NCBI GenBank assembly: GCA_013154145.1
Contig: JAADDC010000073.1
Location: 1-14,907 of the forward strand
DNA length: 14,907 nt
Reading direction: 5' to 3'
From: Candidatus Iainarchaeum sp.
GTDB taxonomy: Archaea; Iainarchaeota; Iainarchaeia; JAADDC01
The notes beneath the pieces are model-generated. The model did no database searches, was not told where the DNA came from, and saw only the letters and a list, made by a program, of their open reading frames with translations. Both the position numbers and the translations under genes were made by a program. Of this stretch, positions 12,243-14,907 are shown piece after piece; position 1 is the first letter of the stretch; every line of letters starts with the position of its first letter.

Positions 12243-12549
12243 ACAAGATGCCGAAGAAGTGGAGGATGAGGAGCACGCCGAGTCCGCCGAGACCGAAGAG
12301 GAGGGAGATGATGAGGCCGGGTATGAGGGGGATGTTCACGCCGAGAAGGTACTTGAGGATGAGGAAGCCGACGACGCCCACCACGAGGTTCTCCAGCACC
12401 CGCTTGAGTATGAAAACCACCACCAACGCCACCAGAACAAGTATGGCCCCCAGAAAGAGGGTGCCGAGGTCGCCGGGAGGTAGAAATCCAGCCGCCTCCT
12501 TCAGGGTTTGCAAAGCGTAGGAGGCCTCGTAGGGGAGGTTCGCGTCCAC
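12241..12549 (-). CDS. BofA-like small integral membrane protein
   Basis: A 102-residue protein with three hydrophobic spans: about 28-48 (LFLGAILVLVALVVVFILK), 52-69, and 75-101 (a Gly-rich LIISLLFGLGGLGVLLILHFF-type end). The LKRVLENLVVGVVGFLILKYLLGVNIPLIPGL region matches the character of the BofA/pro-sigmaK-processing-inhibitor family. The Bacillus member restrains an intramembrane protease. Archaea have no sigmaK, so the role here must differ and is unknown; a partner protease is not in this window. It starts at GTG 12549 and diverges from the winged-helix gene. Downstream on the same strand is ppsA, which has its own promoter-like element, so they need not form an operon. Confidence 0.75.
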   Translation of the reverse strand: MDANLPYEASYALQTLKEAAGFLPPGDLGTLFLGAILVLVALVVVFILKRVLENLVVGVVGFLILKYLLGVNIPLIPGLIISLLFGLGGLGVLLILHFFGIL

Positions 12550-12598
12550 GCTATACTATGAGCTCTTCCTTTTTCAACCCTTTCCCTCAATTCCACCC
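12550..12598. promoter_or_regulatory. Divergent intergenic promoter region
   Basis: The 49-bp gap lies between GTG 12549 (minus) and GTG 12599 (plus). The T-rich CCTTTTTCAA is centred near 12574, about 25 bp from both starts, and could act for each direction with leaderless transcripts. It is a poor TATA match, and the sharing is inferred from geometry. A better TATA-like CTATACTATG at 12550-12560 is too near the leftward gene and too far from the rightward one. Confidence 0.3.
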
Positions 12599-13231
12599 GT
12601 GAAGCTCAGTGACCTCCAGAAGCGCGTGGGTGCCGTCCTCCTCAAGGGGCCCAAGACGGCCGAGGAGATCGCCCAGGAGCTCAACGAGGACATAAAGGAC
12701 GTGATGGAGGCCCTGAAGGGCCTGGTATTGCTGAGGCTGGTTAAGAAGGAGGGGACGCCTCCCCGCTACTCCCTGGCCCCCCACGTGGTGGAGGCCCTCA
12801 AGAAGGAGGAGACCCCCGGCATACTCGTCCACGCCATCATCGAAGTGGAAGCAGTTGAGGAAGAGATACTCCGCAGGGCCCTGGATGATATCGTCCAGAG
12901 GTTGAAGGAGGAGAAGGGCTTCGTCGTCAAGAACGTGGCCGTGGAAGAAATAGAGAAGGACGAGGAAACGAACATCTACTACAGCCACATCGACGCCACC
13001 ATCGTGTTCCCGGGCCTCGAGCCCCTCACCTACTTCCTCTTCTTCTACGGGCCCAGCGTGGTGGAGGTCCTCACCACGGATCCCATAGAGTTGGACCCCG
13101 GTGACCTCCAGCGGGCCCTGGTGCTGGCGTCCAACATGATACACGGCTACGTGACCTTCATATCGCGGCTCATGGGGAAGAAGGAGCTGGAGGAGTTCAA
13201 CAGAGAGATCCTCAAGAAGCTCAGGGGTTAA
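12599..13231 (+). CDS. Conserved archaeal protein with N-terminal winged helix
   Basis: A 210-residue soluble protein. Residues 1-75 look like a winged helix-turn-helix: LQKRVGAVLLKGPKTAEEIAQEL opens it, then a recognition-helix segment DIKDVMEALKGLVLLRLVKKEG and a wing ending RYSLAPHV. Residues 80-195 form a mixed alpha/beta domain with SHIDATIVFPGLEPLTYFLFFYGPSVVEVL, which I associate with uncharacterised euryarchaeal proteins. There is no membrane segment. The GTG start lacks a clear ribosome site, as expected for a leaderless gene. Its TAA and the TAA of the convergent secreted-protein gene share the four bases TTAA. It could be a transcription regulator with a ligand or dimer domain, but the target is unknown. 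Confidence 0.78.
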   Translation: MKLSDLQKRVGAVLLKGPKTAEEIAQELNEDIKDVMEALKGLVLLRLVKKEGTPPRYSLAPHVVEALKKEETPGILVHAIIEVEAVEEEILRRALDDIVQRLKEEKGFVVKNVAVEEIEKDEETNIYYSHIDATIVFPGLEPLTYFLFFYGPSVVEVLTTDPIELDPGDLQRALVLASNMIHGYVTFISRLMGKKELEEFNREILKKLRG

Positions 13232-14604
13232 GCGGGCCTGTCCACGTACGTGGAAGCCATCAGTTTGTAAAACACCCCGTAGATCTCGAGCCCGTAGTAG
13301 AGGGAAACGTTTAGCTCACTGCCCCTCACCAGCGCCACGGGATCATCCACGCTGCCAATGACCTCCTCCCAGTCATCGTAAAGGACAAAGTCCGGGGCGT
13401 TCCACTCGAATATCCTCGTTCCACCGTACCATCCCTCCAGGAGGAGGTCCTTTATGAGCAGGTTCGCCTCGTTGGGGTTCTCCAGGCGGAGGTGAACGAC
13501 GTAGGCGCCCGTGTTGACCTCGTCCGCCCAGATGTACACCCTTGGTGGATTTATCCCCGGGTCGAAGAGGCTCAGGGGAGCCACCACGGGGTTGTAGGAC
13601 TGGTCGCCCTCGTAGAGGAAGAGTTTGACAGTCCCTCCCTCGAAGAAGGGGATGGCCGTGACGTTCTCGCCCACCGTCTTCGACTCGTAGGGCTCCAGGA
13701 AGACGTCCTCCCCCAGGAGCACCTCCTTCTTCACGTCGTTCTTTTCTATCATTAAGATAACCTTGTCGATGGTCCTCGAAACGTAGGAGACGTTGTTGAT
13801 CTCCGCCAGCGCGTAGAAGCTAATCCCGTTAGGCTCCACCACCGGATTTTCTATGTAGAGGGTGACCAGCGGCTGGGGGAGCGGAAAGCTGGGGAGCTCC
13901 AACCTGAAGGGAACACTAACGTCCCTCTTCACGCCGTTCCAGGAAAGGGTAAAGGAAATTTCTCCCTCCACCACATTGTCCTCCGAGAACAACGTCACGG
14001 TCTTCTTGACACTCTCCTTGGAGGGGAGCTCCACGTCACCCAAGGGATATTCCTCCCCGTTGAGCTTCACTTTTAAATTTTCTGCACCGATGGGGAAGCC
14101 GTTGGGGTTGAAGAGCTCCAGGACGAGGTTCAGCTCGTAGCCCCCCTCCACCGGAAGAATGGAATTGGGATACACGGAAATCAGCGGGTCCCTCAGGAGG
14201 GTCTCGGGGGGTGGAAAGCTCACGGGGAGCTCCACGGAGAAGCTCTGCTCCCTCCCATCCACGTAAACCCTGATACTTGCTCCAACGGAGGCGTCCCCGC
14301 TCACGCTCACGGGAGTTAAGGAAAGAGGTAATTCGCTGGGCCCCTTCACCACAGTGCTCAGCTCCTCTTTTTTCACAATGACTCCGCCGCTCCTTATCCA
14401 GATCTCGCCCACCACGTTGTACTCTTTCTCCTCGGGGAGGTTAAGTCTTCCCTCCGCCGAGAGGAGGTAGCCATCCTCTCCCTCGTTGAGAACGGGCTTC
14501 AGGGATAGGGAGGGGAGGGACTCGCTACCACCCCCCTTGGGGGCCAGAAGAAAGTAACCACCCAGCAGTAGGATCAAAAGGAGCAGGAGCAGCCGTTTTG
14601 GCAT
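13228..14604 (-). CDS. Secreted LEA14/WHy-like repeat protein
   Basis: A 458-residue exported protein with a hydrophobic signal anchor at residues 4-20 (RLLLLLLILLLGGYFLL) and no C-terminal anchor. The body is beta-rich and appears to contain three or four related ~100-residue units. The clearest (about 140-235) has NLVLELFNPNGFPIGAENL and KLNGEEYPLG. The last (about 355-450) has HLRLENPNEANLLIKDLLLEG and YGG. The NPN-plus-'inner strand' pattern is typical of LEA14/WHy domains, which occur in archaeal envelope proteins and in stress proteins. A TTAAATAAA element (minus) centred at 14629, 25 bp before the ATG, supports a leaderless promoter. It follows another envelope gene on the same strand. 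Function is unknown; a structural or desiccation-related role is a guess. Confidence 0.78.
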   Translation of the reverse strand: MPKRLLLLLLILLLGGYFLLAPKGGGSESLPSLSLKPVLNEGEDGYLLSAEGRLNLPEEKEYNVVGEIWIRSGGVIVKKEELSTVVKGPSELPLSLTPVSVSGDASVGASIRVYVDGREQSFSVELPVSFPPPETLLRDPLISVYPNSILPVEGGYELNLVLELFNPNGFPIGAENLKVKLNGEEYPLGDVELPSKESVKKTVTLFSEDNVVEGEISFTLSWNGVKRDVSVPFRLELPSFPLPQPLVTLYIENPVVEPNGISFYALAEINNVSYVSRTIDKVILMIEKNDVKKEVLLGEDVFLEPYESKTVGENVTAIPFFEGGTVKLFLYEGDQSYNPVVAPLSLFDPGINPPRVYIWADEVNTGAYVVHLRLENPNEANLLIKDLLLEGWYGGTRIFEWNAPDFVLYDDWEEVIGSVDDPVALVRGSELNVSLYYGLEIYGVFYKLMASTYVDRPA

Positions 14605-14624
14605 GATTAGAATGGGTGGCGCTC

Positions 14625-14633
14625 TTTATTTAA
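14625..14633 (-). promoter_or_regulatory. TATA box of the LEA14/WHy-like gene
   Basis: TTAAATAAA on the minus strand is centred 25 bp upstream of the ATG at 14604, in a gap of only 34 bp, and no ribosome site precedes the ATG. This fits a leaderless transcript and suggests the gene is not simply carried by the upstream envelope gene. Confidence 0.6.
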
Positions 14634-14638
14634 GTGCT

Positions 14639-14907
14639 TCAGGTGAGGTAGCGGCTCCTGATGTAGGATATGGCGCCGAGGACCACCAAGAGTAGTAACA
14701 CCAACAGGGCAAAGCGGGCCTGGAGCACGATCTCCTCCACGACGCCGGCCACCGCTGACCTGGGTCTCACGACAATGATCACCGTCTTCTCGAGGTTGCC
14801 GGCACTCACCTTTAGCGTGTACTCGCCGGCGGCGAGCTTCGGAGGCTTGTAGAGGAAGCGCTCGCCCGGCGGGAGCTTTACCTCCTTCGAGTCGATGGTG
14901 AGGATGC
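14639..14907 (-). CDS. C-terminal part of a membrane-anchored envelope protein (5' end outside window)
   Basis: The frame is open from the right edge of the window to TGA at 14639-14641, giving 88 whole residues. The visible part starts ILTIDSKEVKLPPGERFLYK and reads as the end of a beta-sandwich (Ig-like or CARDB-like) domain: PPKLAAGEYTLKVSAGNLEKTVIIVV. A linker RPRSAVAGVVEEIV follows, then a single C-terminal membrane segment (ALLVLLLLVVLGAISYI) and a short basic tail RSRYLT. This is the usual plan for archaeal surface proteins held by a C-terminal anchor. It points toward the LEA14/WHy-like gene on the same strand, 34 bp away. The missing N-terminal portion would be needed to name it. Confidence 0.75.
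   Translation of the reverse strand, partial: ILTIDSKEVKLPPGERFLYKPPKLAAGEYTLKVSAGNLEKTVIIVVRPRSAVAGVVEEIVLQARFALLVLLLLVVLGAISYIRSRYLT

Noticed and set aside
12587..13144. Minus-strand open frame (185 codons) over the winged-helix gene
   Set aside because: Shadow of the conserved plus-strand gene, with His/Asp/Val-rich composition and no domain.
1..14907. CRISPR array, insertion sequence or integrated element ends
   Set aside because: No regularly spaced repeats, transposase gene, or duplicated tRNA 3' end was seen in the window.

Overview
This window looks like a piece of a euryarchaeal chromosome, probably from a thermophile. The markers are an archaeal DnaG, the Holliday junction resolvase Hjc, a THEP1-type NTPase, a circularly permuted YawG/YlqF-like GTPase, archaeal prenyl synthase, and an archaeal tRNA-Arg with very GC-rich stems and no encoded CCA. 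TATA elements lie about 25-27 bp upstream of many start codons that lack a leader, so leaderless transcripts are likely common. Other starts, such as dnaG, have clear Shine-Dalgarno sequences. I cannot assign genus or order from sequence alone. Coding is dense, and no stretch over 300 bp lacks a gene or RNA.

Layout. 1-408 is the 3' end of a geranylgeranyl/polyprenyl diphosphate synthase. 420-2641 (minus) is a tight run of THEP1 NTPase, a membrane-anchored winged-helix protein, a secreted helical protein and a small Pro-rich membrane protein. 2681-3124 (plus) is a small membrane protein. It is followed directly by a GC-rich segment (3126-3287) that folds into a closed multi-hairpin structure. 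A minus-strand tRNA-Arg(TCG) at 3296-3370 abuts the stop codon of a uridine kinase-like gene (3371-4513) with no gap. The permuted GTPase (4545-5276) diverges from it. Then come an AAA ATPase of the DUF4143 group behind an AT-rich leader with TGTGAAGT repeats (5330-6505), hjc (6493-6855, minus) and a secreted calcium-loop repeat protein (6855-8135, minus).

At 8157-8164 one palindromic TATA box can serve both directions. Rightward it would start a transcript whose first ~60 nt look like an H/ACA guide RNA (8188-8246), followed by a small TOPRIM protein and archaeal dnaG (8640-9809). A large inverted repeat separates dnaG from convergent phosphoenolpyruvate synthase (9876-12179, minus). The right end holds a BofA-like membrane protein, a winged-helix conserved protein, a secreted LEA14/WHy-like protein and the C-terminal end of another membrane-anchored envelope protein.

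Functionally the window mixes information processing (dnaG, TOPRIM, hjc, GTPase, tRNA, candidate guide RNA), central metabolism (PEP synthase, prenyl synthase, nucleoside kinase) and several uncharacterised envelope proteins. The most unusual material is non-coding: the two structured RNA candidates, the zero-gap CDS/tRNA junction, and the recurring geometry of divergent promoters.
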